From assembly GCA_030340625.1 (NCBI GenBank), contig JAOPHQ010002367.1, positions 17,113-81,112 of the forward strand: DNA of 64,000 nt, given 5' to 3'. This DNA comes from Merluccius polli (taxonomy: Eukaryota; Chordata; Actinopteri; Gadiformes; Merlucciidae). Under the pieces are notes generated by a model. The model ran no database searches, had not been told where the DNA came from, and was given only the letters and a program-made list of their open reading frames with translations. Numbering within the stretch: position 1 is the stretch's first letter; the number at the start of each line of letters is the position of its first letter. A program made the position numbers and the translations under genes. Below are positions 42,268 through 53,345 of this stretch, piece by piece.

Positions 42268-43220
42268 CACTAATTTGTTTTTCTTGTTTTAGTTGCTGGA
42301 GACTGGTGGTGGCGGTGCTGTTGCCCAGGTGGTGGTATCCCCCTTTATCTGCTGTGTCCCGGGAAGCGGGTTTCACTTCACTAAGAGTGTGTCATGTATG
42401 TTGAGTGGTTTAAGTTTTATTTTGGTGGATCCTCCCTTTGCACTAAGCCCTTGCCCATCCACTCAGCTCCAGCCCCCTTTGTTTTTCTTTTGTAGGACTC
42501 AAACATTTTAAAATAACTATCGATAAATAAAATTGTATATTATTCCTACAAATCCCTGAATCACGTCTCATGCCTTAATGAGTAAACTTACCTGTGTGCT
42601 TTGTATTTCTCCAAACTAATTCCCTGGGTGAAATTCCCAAGGTGGCATTGTTGATTCCTTTCCTTAATTTGGTTGTTGGTTAAATTATTAGGTTTAATGT
42701 ATTTCTTTTTTGTTTTCATCTTATCCTCGCCACACATTCAATAACTTTTCTTAGCCGTTGTGGCGGTCACGTTAAATCGGCTGAAACCCAGCGAGCTGTA
42801 CTGATCTTGGCGGTCGGAACCATAGCAACCAATTCCGGAGACTTGCATCAACTAGTCATCCATTCATCCACTCTACACATCCCTCCCTCACACCTCTCTC
42901 TCTCTCTTTCCCATTCTCTCGGTCGACTGGTTTATTTCACAAACTCTATAACATACACAGTATATCGTCTATGTATATAGTATGAGTCCTATTTTACAAC
43001 ACATCTAATTGGACTCATTTATCATTGGTGGGTGATATGATTATTTTTTTTCTTTTTCTTTTTTTTTTTTTTACATTTTATCACATGACAAAGCTAATAA
43101 AACATAAACTACACCGACTTGCCACGAATGTATTAATTATGTTCTTAATCATCTCATGTAGGCTACTATTTTTTTACACACACACACGCACACACGTATT
43201 CAGGGAAGACCCGGAAGACC
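42268..43220. other. No gene recognised
   Basis: Simple CT repeats near 42895-42920 and T-rich DNA near 43040-43075. No coding motif. Confidence 0.4.
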
Positions 43221-44029
43221 TGGGGCCTCATTTATAAAGGTCTCTGCGCACGCAAATGTTGCGGAAACAGGGATGAAATGTGCGTACGCATCTTTCACCG
43301 CCAACGTCGTGATTTATAGAAAAAAACCTTGCGGAAAAGAGTGTGCAGTTCTACGCATCCTTTCACCCTGGAGTAAAGCTCCCGCAAAGTTTTTCAAACA
43401 GTGAACTCCGGAGACGACCACAGGAAGAAGGTGGTGGTAATGCACTATATGCGTTTGCAAACCGCCAATAACGCCAAAAGAAGAAGATGCTGTAACCCCC
43501 CGGAGCTCATTGCGGACCCAACGCACATTGCGCACCACATTAGTTATTTATTCATTTATATATTTATTTTATGAAAAGCACCCATTATGAAATATGAATT
43601 AAAGCAAAATTATGTTCAACACACTACAGCCCTTTCAAATCACAATCACAATAATGAGCTTGATAAATAAGCCACAAAATAGACTTGCGTTGGTCTACTT
43701 CATTTAGAAGCACTTCGATCTCCGAATCTGAAAAACGCGCTTTCTTTTTAAAAGGTGTATCCATTTTTCCGTCTAATGATTGGTCAGAAAAGGCTCCTTC
43801 CTACTTATAAATATTAAGTGATTAATTAGCATTGACCTTTTAAGGACTATTAAGGGATGGACTTGGGAGGAGCAGAGCGCTCGTGCACGCACGCCAAATT
43901 AGACGCATGTTGGTATTTATAACGAGAAGACTGCGTACAGGTGTGCGCAGCAAGGTTTTATAAATCGGAACGTTTTTGTGCGTACGCACATTCTGAGGTT
44001 TGGGCGTACACAATATAAATGAGGCCCCA
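43221..44029. mobile_element. MITE with TGGGGCCTCATTTATA ends (809 bp)
   Basis: 16-bp perfect inverted ends TGGGGCCTCATTTATA and TATAAATGAGGCCCCA. The subterminal parts also pair in reverse (GCGTACGCA-type motifs at both sides). A direct target repeat is not clear, so the superfamily is open. Confidence 0.8.
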
Positions 44030-44244
44030 GGCCCCTCAACACCGACTAATAACAGTTACATTCGCAAATCACCAACATGTCTCTCGTGTCGCACCGGCTC
44101 TCTGTGTTTTGTCTTTTAAAATGGTGACACAATTTTAGCTCCACAAAGAAGAGAACACACATCAACGCAGTGAAGTGTTTGCCCGTGGGGGCGAAGCCAC
44201 GTGTTAGGGGAGGAGAGGAGAGGAGAGGGAGGAGACGAGATGAC

Positions 44245-44358
44245 GTCTTGTACCAAAAAGAAACCAAAGCCAGTCGACGTGGAGGCAGTTGTCTCTTTCT
44301 GGAGAAAAAGAAAACGCATTTTGGAGCAAATAGACTGACAGACAGGAACTACAACAAG
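44245..44358 (+). promoter_or_regulatory. TRIM promoter-proximal region and non-coding first exon
   Basis: Ends at donor ACAAG|GTGAGT (44359). It contains GAAACCAAAG, then CGACGTGGAGGCAGTTGTCT and CTTTCTGGAGA, closely matching 48960-49093 in front of the NLR gene. GAAACCAAAG loosely resembles part of an interferon-response element, but this is weak. The transcription start is not determined. Confidence 0.6.
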
Positions 44359-44467
44359 GTGAGTAAAACAGCACCACTATGAGATAAGTTAAACCTCTCT
44401 TCCCGTCATGGGATTATAAAAATAATGGCGTTGCTCAACACATAAACCTTGTGGTCTGTGTCTAGGA

Positions 44468-47216
44468 ATGGCCTCTGCTACCACTTCCTGGTCTGAGGAG
44501 ACCTTTTCCTGCTCCATCTGTCTGGATGTGTTCAACAGCCCAGTTACCACACCTTGTGGACACAACTCCTGCAGAACCTGTATTACAAAGTTCTGGGATG
44601 AACAAGTCCGGTACAAATGTCCTGTTTGCAATGAGGTTTTCAACACAAGACCAGATCTACGAGTCAATACCCTCTTATCAGAGATGGCTGCTAAGATTAG
44701 ACCGTCTGTACGAGTCAAAGAGCAGCCTCGTGTTGAACCAGGAGAAGTTCCCTGTGACGTCTGTACTGGGACCCAGCTGAAGGCTGTGAAGTCCTGCCTA
44801 GTGTGTTTTGTCTCTTACTGCCACACCCACCTGGAGCCACATCAGAGAGTCGCAGTTCTGAAGAGACATCAGCTGGTCGACCCTATGGACCGTCTGGAAG
44901 ACAGGATGTGTAAGAAACACGAACGACTGCTGGACCTCTTCTGCCAGACTGAACAGGTGTGTGTGTGTCAGACCTGCACAGAGACGGACCACAAGTCCCA
45001 TCCTGTTGTACGTCTAAAGGAGGAATATGAAGTGAAGACGGCCCAGCTGGGAAAGATAGTGTCTGAAGTTCAGCAGATGATCCAGGAGAGAAAACAAATG
45101 ATTAAGGAGATCAAAGACACAGTACAACACAGTAAAGCAGACGCAGACAGAGAGATAGCCGAGGGTGTGAAGGTCCTCAATGCTCTGATGAGCGGCATTG
45201 AAAAGTGGCGGGATGATTTCAACCAAACGGTTAAAGAGAAACTGAAATCCACAGAGAAACAAGCTGAAGGCCTCATCAAAGAGCTGGAGCAGGAAATAGA
45301 AGATCTGACCAATAGAAGCTCAGAGGTGAAGCAGCTCACACACACTGAAGACCACCTCCACTTCCTCCAGACCTTCAGATCCCTGAAGAATCCTCCACAC
45401 ACCAGGGACTGGACCACGGTGGAGGTCTGTCCTCCATCATACAAAGGGACCTTGAGGAGATCCCTGGATCAGCTAGAGGAGACACTGAACATGGAGATGA
45501 AGAAGGTGCCTGACCTGAAATCAGCTCTAAAGAAGTGTAAGTGTCTGTTTACTTTGATTCATCACAACACACACTAATTATTTAGATGGAAAGTCCATCC
45601 ACACAGCAGTAGGTGACGTCCGTTCATTCAAATCCTACTGGGAATAAAGATGATGTTGACATCATGTATCTTACTTGAATTATTAAGTAATATCATCATG
45701 ATTATTATAATTTGTATTTTTATTAGAGTTACTATTGGGTATATGTATTATTATGTATTATAAATAATCTTTTAATTCATATTCTTCCTATAATTGTTAT
45801 TATATTATCATCAGCCCATGTCACCCCCCAATACAAGTGACCAACATGAAAACAAACAAAACCTACTGTATGACAGCACAAGACAAGCAGAAGAACTAGA
45901 CTCAAACAACCAAACACAACTAAACAGCAGAACAACAACAACAACATCAACACAACATAACAAAACAACAGGTTTTCTATTATAGTATGCATGTGTGTGT
46001 GTGTGTGTGTGGGTGTGTGTGGGTGTGTGTGGGTGGATGGTTTGTCTGTGTGAAAGATAGGGAGGGGAGACGGAGCAAAAGGATCAAGGGAAGAACGAGA
46101 GACAAATGAAGAAAAAGAGACAAAGTTGATCCGAGCAAAATCAACTAATAAATAAATGATAGTTTTACTAATGACAATTATACTAATAACAATGAATGAA
46201 TAAATATATAGACAAAACGTGAGGCAACTAAACAAAAGAAACTAAAAGAAACTACTCTTACCACTACCACGTATAATAGTAATAATAATGTTAATGGTAA
46301 TAGCAGTACTAACAATAATAAAAACAATAATAACAACACTAATAATAGATATATGTGTGTGTATGTATACATATGTTTATGTATACGTATGTATGTATAC
46401 TATGTATGAACCACTTCTATGGTATTAACAGTTCATTTCCAGCCTGTATGTGTACGTATGTATGTGTACATGTATATGTATATATAGTATGTATGAACCA
46501 GTACTATGCTATACTTTTTTATTTGTCTCTTCATGACAAATGCCAGTTCAGTCGGTTTGCATCAAATCAAACCGGTTTAGTCTCGTGCACCGGACCGGAG
46601 CGGACCGGAAAACCGGGAATCGACCCGACCTTCAGCCGCCTAATCATGTCTTGTTCTCCCGTCAGATGCCTGTGAACTCACACTGGACCCAAACACAGCC
46701 TGCAGTTATCTCTCTCTGTCTGAGGACAACAGGAAGGTGATGGTGGTTGGAGAGGATCAGTCGTATCCTGATCACCCAGAGAGATTTGACACCTGGCCCC
46801 AGGTGTTGTGTAGAGAGGGTCTGACTGGCCGCTGTTACTGGGAGGTAGAGAGGAGAGGAGGTGTTAATATAGGAGTGACATACAGAGGAATCACAAGGAG
46901 AGGAGGGGGTGATGACAGCGACCTTGGAGGGAACAACAAGTCCTGGTGTCTGTATTGTGATGATGATGGTTACTCTGCCCGGTACAACGGCAGTGAAACA
47001 GAAATCTCCCCCCCCCCCCCTGTCTCTACCAGAGTAGGAGTGTATCTGGACCGGCCTGCTGGCTCTCTGTCCTTCTACAGAGTGTCCCCAGGTGTAGGAG
47101 GGACCTCAGACACACTGACACACATCCACACCTTCTGGACCACATTCACCCAGGAGGACCTCCTCCCTGCGTTTGGGTTTAGTGATGGTTCCTCAGTGTC
47201 TCTGTGTGGGTTGTAG
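44468..47216 (+). CDS. TRIM-family E3 ubiquitin ligase (RING, two B-boxes, coiled coil, PRY-SPRY)
   Basis: Two coding exons, 44468-45536 and 46666-47216, join in frame through GT-AG borders (phase 1) and sum to 1620 nt, 539 residues. The RING has the C3HC4 pattern (CSICLDVF ... CGHNSCRTC ... CPVC). B-box 1 is CDVCTG...CLVCFVSYCHTHL. B-box 2 is CKKHERLLDLFCQTEQVCVC. A coiled coil follows at about residues 180-290. Exon 2 is PRY-SPRY/B30.2 (LTLDPNTA, LSEDNRKV, RFDTWPQVLC, GRCYWEVE, SWCLYC, RVGVYLD, LPAFGF). Such proteins ubiquitinate targets chosen by the B30.2 domain and many act in antiviral signalling. The closest groups are fish TRIM16/TRIM25-like and finTRIM genes. I see no lesion. A short spliced 5' UTR exon precedes it. 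Confidence 0.93.
45990..46033. repeat. (GT)n / GGGTGTGTGT microsatellite in the TRIM intron
   Basis: About 12 GT units, then GGGTGTGTGT repeats. AT-rich and TATG-rich tracts follow at 46150-46500. Confidence 0.9.
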
Positions 47217-48564
47217 TTTATGATCATCATATCACCACCAAACATTGCGAGCTGAAATGACGCATGCGCACAGCTAATACATCCGTGCACACAAATGATT
47301 ATTGCAGCACTTTTAAAGTGCGGGGACATTTGTAGTTTGGCGGTCAATATTTCAACCAAACATCTGATGATAATATTTCTGACATGAATTAAGGGGACAT
47401 GTTGAAATTGAGCCTATTGTTATCATGGTAAATGTAGTACTTAAGTAGGTTTAAGCTTTGGTAAACCAGCCAAAAACTATCCAAAGTAGGAATAGAGAAT
47501 CGATATATATTGTATTGATTACCTATTGTTTATGATCAATTAATTATTGTATTGATTACCACCGTGTGGCAAGTAGCGTCACAGCCTATCAGAGAAATGA
47601 ATATTCATGAGGAAGCTACAACCTTTGCCTTTATCAAATCTATTGATGTATTTTTAACCATGAAAGGAAGTGTCTTTTAAGCTCTTCCATAGCAGGTTTC
47701 ACAAAGATGTAATTTCTAATTTGAAATGTATTTTAAGTATTGATTGATGTCAAATCTAAAAATACACTTATTTCTACTACAATATGTTTGATATTTTGGA
47801 CAACATTTTTGTGCTGAATAGCTCTGATATCAGCTTTTGTTTTGATAAGCCTGACATCAGACCTGATTTAAAGCAGATTAATATTATATTCATAAATGCG
47901 GTCTATGGAAAAGCTAATGATGTTCATGTTGTGAAGGACTTTAAACTGAATATTGATTCCTTGTGTTGTGTTGGGAACAACACGGCAGCAGAACATGTTC
48001 AGTTATTAAAGATATGTGCACACCTGTTAATGATTTGTAATGTCTACTACTTATATTACTTCAGTCTTTCTGTTTATTGTGTACATGTAGGGATTGTTCT
48101 GTTGTATTGGTTCATAAAGCATAATGGTAATAAACAAGTCGTGGGTCCAACTGGATGTTGTCGTGTGTTGGATGATCCTTCCCGTTTGTCCAGTGTAAAT
48201 CCTCCAAGCTTAGCAGATGTTTCTCCAGAGCTCAGCTCTCTGTTGGTTCTCCTAGCAGCACACCTGGATGTCCTTCCAGCCCCTTGGATCCCAGCAGGTC
48301 TCTATGGTGTCCTGCCCCTCCTGAACGATGGAATATGTTTAATTATGATTAATAAATGACCTTTATAATCTAATGGTCATGGTGATTAGTATGTAGTCAT
48401 GTAAAATATCTATAGCATGAGGTGTGTGTTTGTGTGTGTTGTGTAGAGAGTTCAACTCTCAGCTGAAAGGTAGTTGATCCGTAGCCTATAGACCAAGATG
48501 CCCCCTAACCCCTACCTGCTCCTTAATCACATGTATGTTATTTGTATTAGTTTATTCAACAGGA
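47217..48564. other. TRIM 3' flank; one unexplained long frame
   Basis: The plus strand has an open frame of 191 codons at 47784-48359 (MFDILDNIFVLNSSD...). It has no family motif that I recognise and includes an oddly hydrophobic stretch (LLMICNVYYLYYFSLSVYCV). AATAAATG lies at its end. It may be 3' UTR of the TRIM gene or an old repeat; I do not call it a gene. Confidence 0.3.
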
Positions 48565-48745
48565 GTTAAGTCAAGTCCATTTTATATGTACAGCCCTTAA
48601 TCACAGTTACAATCTCAAAGGGCTTCACAGGCCACACATTTACGACACCCCCTAACCCCAGCCCCCCAGAGGGCAAGACAAAAACTGCCTTGATTATCAG
48701 GAAGAAACCTTGAGAAGGGGATCCCTCCTTCCACACACACACCCT
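48565..48745. repeat. Dispersed fish repeat fragment
   Basis: CAAGTCCATTTTATATGTAC, AGTTACAATCTCAAAGGGCT and GAAGAAACCTTGAGAAGGGG are hallmarks of a very common teleost interspersed repeat. Class not assigned. Confidence 0.55.
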
Positions 48746-48959
48746 CTATTCTAGTCCCTGTCGCCCGCCACACCCGGATCACGTACATCGGAGGAGGGTC
48801 CTGAAGACAGTCTGTGTCTGTGCGGTTCCTGCTTCTACGCCCCCCCCCCCCCCCCCCCTCTATTTCTTAACTAGCTTCAGGGTATAGTTGCTGTTTCTTC
48901 AGTCAGCTTTGAGTGTGCTAAGTAAGCAAACTTCAACCGCCGCTTCCTCAGTACAAGGA

Positions 48960-49093
48960 GGAGTTGACGTGATGAAACCAAAGCACATTTTCAAACGGGA
49001 ACCAAAGTCACACGACGTGGAGCCACTTCTCTCTTTCTGGAGACAAACAACACTTTTTAAACTCTCCATCTGACAGTCTGGAAACATTATAAG
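48960..49093 (+). promoter_or_regulatory. NLR promoter-proximal region and non-coding first exon
   Basis: Ends at donor TATAAG|GTGAGT (49094). CACGACGTGGAGCCACTTCT and CTCTTTCTGGAGA align with the TRIM leader at 44273-44305, and the CTGACAG...GAAAC...AAG|GTGAGTA end also matches. Confidence 0.6.
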
Positions 49094-49869
49094 GTGAGTA
49101 CAACAATATGAAGAAATCAATGCAATGGTTTATTAAGTTGATATAAAGTCTATGTTAGCGTGGCCAAATAACTGTAATGCAACCTGAAGACTCGCCCAGA
49201 AAAACCCGCCTACGATGACATTAAACGATTTTGAAGTTTCTTGCTTATACTGTATTTTCATTTAAGAGTAGTCTAATATCATAAAATAAACAGACTTGAA
49301 ATGATGTAGGCCTTTATAGGGTTATATTTGAAACATTTTAATGTGGGTATAAAATGTGTGACAATAGTAGGCTATAGCTTATATACAATAATGATGTTGC
49401 ATTTGTGGACTTTCATACATAAGACCTTTTGATTATATGGCCTCTTAGGGCTTCCGTAATATTCTCATATACGACACAATAAAAACAACATGTAAGTGCA
49501 ATCCTTAATAACAAGCGGTTCATCTCTCTGTCTGGATAAATTCAGCCTTCCTAGAAGAGTGCATCAAGGAGGTCTCCAGCTCTCCATGTTGTCAGTGTTA
49601 GGTGTGGCGGTGCAGCGTCACAGTGCTTCACAGGTCACACCTGCCTGTCTGCAGGGAACTAGAAGTGTCCTGATGTGGTGCAGACGTTGCTCCATAGTGC
49701 AGCGCACCTCGCCATTGTAGCGTCACTCCAAACCACACCTGCTGCTACACCTCACTCCTTTAACTCGGTGAACTGGGCAGGCAGACACCTGCTGGAGGTA
49801 CTGCTGCGCATGCACTTTGATGCAATCCTCAAATAGAATCAAACAATATGGAGTTGTGTTTGTGTCCAG
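49094..49869. other. First intron of the NLR gene
   Basis: No exon or repeat signature recognised. Confidence 0.5.
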
Positions 49870-49883
49870 GTCTCCAGTCTACT

Positions 49884-49966
49884 ATGGATGAGGAGACAGA
49901 GGAGGGGGGTCCTCCCTCTAAAACCACTCTGTCTGGGGAACATGGCCGCCACAGCAGAGCTAAGAG
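49884..49966 (+). CDS. NLR exon 2, translation start
   Basis: The exon begins after an acceptor at 49869 or 49876. ATG at 49884 gives MDEETEEGGPPSKTTLSGEH, the usual start of fish NLR-C proteins, and the frame meets donor AAGAG|GTAAGA in the right phase. An ATG at 49888 is out of frame. Confidence 0.85.
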
Positions 49967-50080
49967 GTAAGAGGAGGATCTCTAACTGTTTGTGACTGTT
50001 GTCCATCTCAAAGCTCAGCAGTGATTTATCATGACACCAACATTAGTCTGAGTAAAAGTTGTGTGTGTGTTGTGTTGAAG

Positions 50081-52778
50081 CCCAGAGCAGCAGGAGAGAG
50101 CAGACTGCCCTGGACCCAGCTGTGTCTCCATGAAGAGTGACCTCTCTTTGGATTTACCGTGTAACTTTAAAGATGGAAGTCATTCTATTGAGAAGAGGTA
50201 AGAATTTATCAGAGATTATAAAAATACAGCATCTATCAAATGTCCATAAATCCTGGTTCTTGTTTTTCTAGAAGAGTCCAGCGGGAGAGAGCAGACTCCC
50301 CTGGACCCAGCTGTGTCTCTATGAAGAGTGACTGGTCCATGGATCATCCTTTTCATCAGTTTAAGGATGGCCGCCCCTCTGGAGAGGAGAGGTAGGAGTT
50401 TCAAACAGATGATGAAAATAGACCAGTTGGCTGGTAGGATGTTTAGAAGTCAACAGAAATATAATTGTGTCAGTAGCGTGCGGTGAGCCTCAATTTCAGT
50501 GGGGCGAAGCTACCCGTGTGGCCGACCACGCCCACAATATGTTTTTTAATGTGTATTTTTGAGCTACATTAATAGATGTTAACTAAACTAATTATGAACA
50601 AAAATACCGAACGTGCTTTGAAGCTTTGAACGTGTCAGCTGCAACACATCCATGATGTCGGGCGAATTAGTATGTGCAATGGAAACACCAACCAGGTCTG
50701 GAATCATCTTTAGCTCGAGCTGTATAATACAGTAACGAAGTGTATAGACCCCTTCGAGTGCAACGTCACAGAAATATGCGCACGCGTCTTGGGGTCAGAA
50801 AAACACCTACTCACATAGACTTCCACTAACGAAGTCCAAACAAAAAGTCTAAAATGCCGACCTGTAGCGCTGTTGGATGTGAAAATAGGACCAGCAGTGG
50901 CGTTGACCAGATTAGGACGTTGTCCACTGGTTTAAGAATAAATAAATAAACTTACCCCGCCATGCAGGTGCAGTTAGCCGTGTGAATGTAGCACTTCTCC
51001 TTGTTGTAGATCACCCATGCCTTGTACAACCATGTCTTCTTCCCTTGACGCTGACTCGGCGTCCAGCGACTTGTATGCGCATAGGCTTTCTCGAGTGTAC
51101 GGGCGGTTTATCTATCTATAGGTAAGAGTGGATAGCTGGCCACTGGATATCTGGCCATACTGTCATCTACCCAATCTTTAATGGAAGCTGGGTCTGGCAA
51201 ACTATCGCCGTCAGCCAATACCAATTTGTTGAGATATTGTTCCCGGTCCTTAATCGGCAACGAGAGAGCATATTCGGAAATATTCTGAGGAGAATCGTTG
51301 ACAGCCATGTACTTCACTTTGTTTTCTGACCCCATTAGGCGCGAAAAGACGTGTGCGCACTCTCGTGGCTTGGCATGTTTACAAACAATGAAAGGGTCTA
51401 TTGGCGGAGTAATTCTAGTTGACCATGGGGCGGATAAGTTGACGACCATATAGGACTCTATTAGCGCGGGCTGAAATCCCTATTGCAGCCTGCAGGGTTA
51501 CGTGATGAACATACGGAGGAGCGCGACCGTTGAGTTGAACCGCCCCAACATTGAAAGATTACGCTCAAGTAGAATTGCCACCATCCAAAACTTGATGTCA
51601 ACGTACCAAAAATAGTGTAAAGGTCTACAGAAACTATAGATAGTTAATGTGATGCAAATATTATTAGAAATAGATTCATGGAGCTGGAGCAAGGATTTTT
51701 GGAGGAACTATTTTTTTGGGAGCCTGCTCTTGCAAGTAGGTGGTTCGTCGCCCCACCTGCCCACATGAGCCGCACGCTACTGAATTGTGTGTCTGTGTGT
51801 GTGGCCTACATGGGTTCGGCGTTTCATTGTTCTTCAAATAGGCTTGTTGTCCTTTTCCTTTAAAAGACAAAAATACAGCTTTAATTTGAAGGAGTACATT
51901 GATTGTAAGCAACAAAGCATGTGCTGGGAACACGCCAACTCAAGGTAGATTGACTCAGGGTCGAATGTATCAGGGTGGCCATGGCCCCCCCTGGCCAGCC
52001 CTTGGCGGCGCCACGTGCTCCCGCTGGATTGAAGTAACTCTTGAAGCTGCGCACACACTGGCTGGCGGCGCTCAGCTCACCCTGTTCTAGTCGCTCTGGA
52101 GGCGCATCGTTGAAGTGTCAATGATTTCAGTCTGTTTCACAGTAGAGAAAGCACGGTCCTGATTATATTTAATTATGTTTACTTTCTTTACTGAGTATGA
52201 ACGAACAGCGGCTCACTTGTCCACAGTAAGCAGATTGATAACATGAATCTTAAGTACTGCGTTCATTGTTATCATGTCTTGACAGAAGATGATTTATATC
52301 AGATGATTATTTAGGTTTAAACTTCCAAAGCTAGACAACTCAGAACTGTTTTGTCCCAAACAACAGTTCAACTGGTGTGATGAGGAACTTATTCGCAAAA
52401 TGCGTTTTCATTATAAAATTGTAATATTAATAATTTAACAGGCCTCTTATAGCCTAAGTGTACTAACTAGCAAATGCACAGAGAAAGGGACATTCGTCTG
52501 GAAAAAAATAGAAACAAAAAAATGCATCAGAAATTGGACACAAATGCCCCCCAATTATATTTTGAGCAGATTACATTGCAGGTGCATATGCGACCAAAAC
52601 GGTATTTCACAAATTTCCTATTCAAGCCCTAATCCATAAATCTTGGTTCTTGTTTTTCTAGAAGAGCCCAGCAGGAGAGAGCAGTCTCCCCTGTACCCAG
52701 CTGTGTCTCCTTGAAGAGTGACTGGTCAATGGGTTTACGTGTCAACTTTAAAGATGGCCGCCCCTCCGGAGAGGAGAG
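50081..52778 (+). CDS. NLR exons 3-5, three repeated peptide exons
   Basis: Exons 50081-50197, 50272-50391 and 52662-52778 (117, 120 and 117 nt) encode variants of one peptide: ERADCPGPSCVSMKSD, ERADSPGPSCVSMKSDWSM and ERAVSPVPSCVSLKSDWSM, each ending FKDG...EER or similar. All are phase 2 at both ends, so exons can be added or skipped without a frame change. The intron ends also match (TTGGTTCTTGTTTTTCTAG), showing duplication of exon plus flank. Function of the peptide is unknown to me; it is a known feature of fish NLR-C genes. Confidence 0.85.
50854..50952 (+). pseudogene. THAP zinc-finger N-terminus, fragment
   Basis: MPTCSAVGCENRTSSG from ATG 50854 matches the start of THAP domains (first two zinc-binding Cys in CSAVGC, then NR). 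The frame runs out after about 30 residues at a TAA, and the rest of the C2CH finger is missing. Probably a first exon captured by the hAT element. Confidence 0.6.
51108..51449 (-). pseudogene. Fragment resembling the N-terminal region of YqaJ/SWIM-type proteins
   Basis: 113-codon minus-strand frame: MVVNLSAPWSTRITPPIDPF ... IKDREQYLNKLVLADG ... LPDPASIKDWVDD. The KL...G..LPDP..I..W pattern recalls fish and cnidarian uncharacterised proteins with SWIM and YqaJ domains, often found with THAP domains. The identification rests on memory of the pattern only. It is cut off on both sides within the hAT element. Confidence 0.4.
51791..52661. other. NLR intron, no exon recognised
   Basis: AT-rich, with a palindrome-like GGGTGGCCATGGCCCCCC at 51974. 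Nothing coding is seen before the next repeated-peptide exon. Confidence 0.4.
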
Positions 52779-52872
52779 GTAGGAGTTTCAAACAGAAGAT
52801 GAAAACAGACGAGTTGGTTATCAGACTCTACTGGTACTGATGTTACAAATCTGGAAAAATACAATACTGAAT

Positions 52873-52885
<13 letters not shown>

Positions 52886-52908
<23 letters not shown>
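52886..52908. repeat. (TG)n microsatellite before an NLR exon
   Basis: About 12 TG units close to the acceptor of the exon at 52919. Confidence 0.9.
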
Positions 52909-52909
<1 letters not shown>

Positions 52910-52918
52910 TCTCCATAG

Positions 52919-52988
52919 ACAACCCCAGGAGAGGTCAAAGGTTACCAGTGCTCAGTCTAAACAGCAGCATCAAACAGAGCTGATCAAG
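52919..52988 (+). CDS. NLR exon 6, linker
   Basis: Encodes QPQERSKVTSAQSKQQ and TELIK, a Gln-rich linker ending in phase 0 at donor GTGTGT. It links the repeated peptides to the FISNA part. Confidence 0.75.
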
Positions 52989-53345
52989 GTGTGTAAAGCG
53001 GTGGTTATACTTCTACAACTGCGTATTGCGCTATCCAACTGCGTAACCAAGGAGACCCCTCGAGCCCTCATAGTTCTCCATCGTGGTGCCGGATACGCAA
53101 TGCAATTTCCCGCCCGCAAAACAAACCAGGTGCAAAGTAAACAAGATTTCACACAACATTTCACACAAGTAAACAAGTACAAAAGGGATAAATAGTTAAG
53201 AGGGATAGTTAAAAGGGGATACATTATAATAAAAAATGAAATGCTTTAAAAGTAAACAAACTATTTACAACCATGTAGTGCAATTTGCCACCGTTTCTTT
53301 TAAGTTATAGGTTCAAGTAGATCGGGTTGGCATTCTGGAGCTTTA

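Larger units (their letters stand above)
50471..51782. mobile_element. Non-autonomous hAT element in an NLR intron (1312 bp)
   Basis: Inverted ends CAGTAGCGTGCGG and CCGCACGCTACTG, flanked by the perfect 8-bp repeat AATTGTGT (50463-50470 and 51783-51790). It carries two coding relics in opposite orientation (listed separately) and no transposase. Confidence 0.93.

Noticed and set aside
44389..44718. Minus-strand frame opposite the TRIM RING exon
   Set aside because: Shadow of the plus-strand RING coding sequence.
47784..48359. 191-codon frame downstream of the TRIM gene
   Set aside because: No recognisable domain and patchy composition; may be TRIM 3' UTR or an old repeat. Not called as a gene without transcript evidence.
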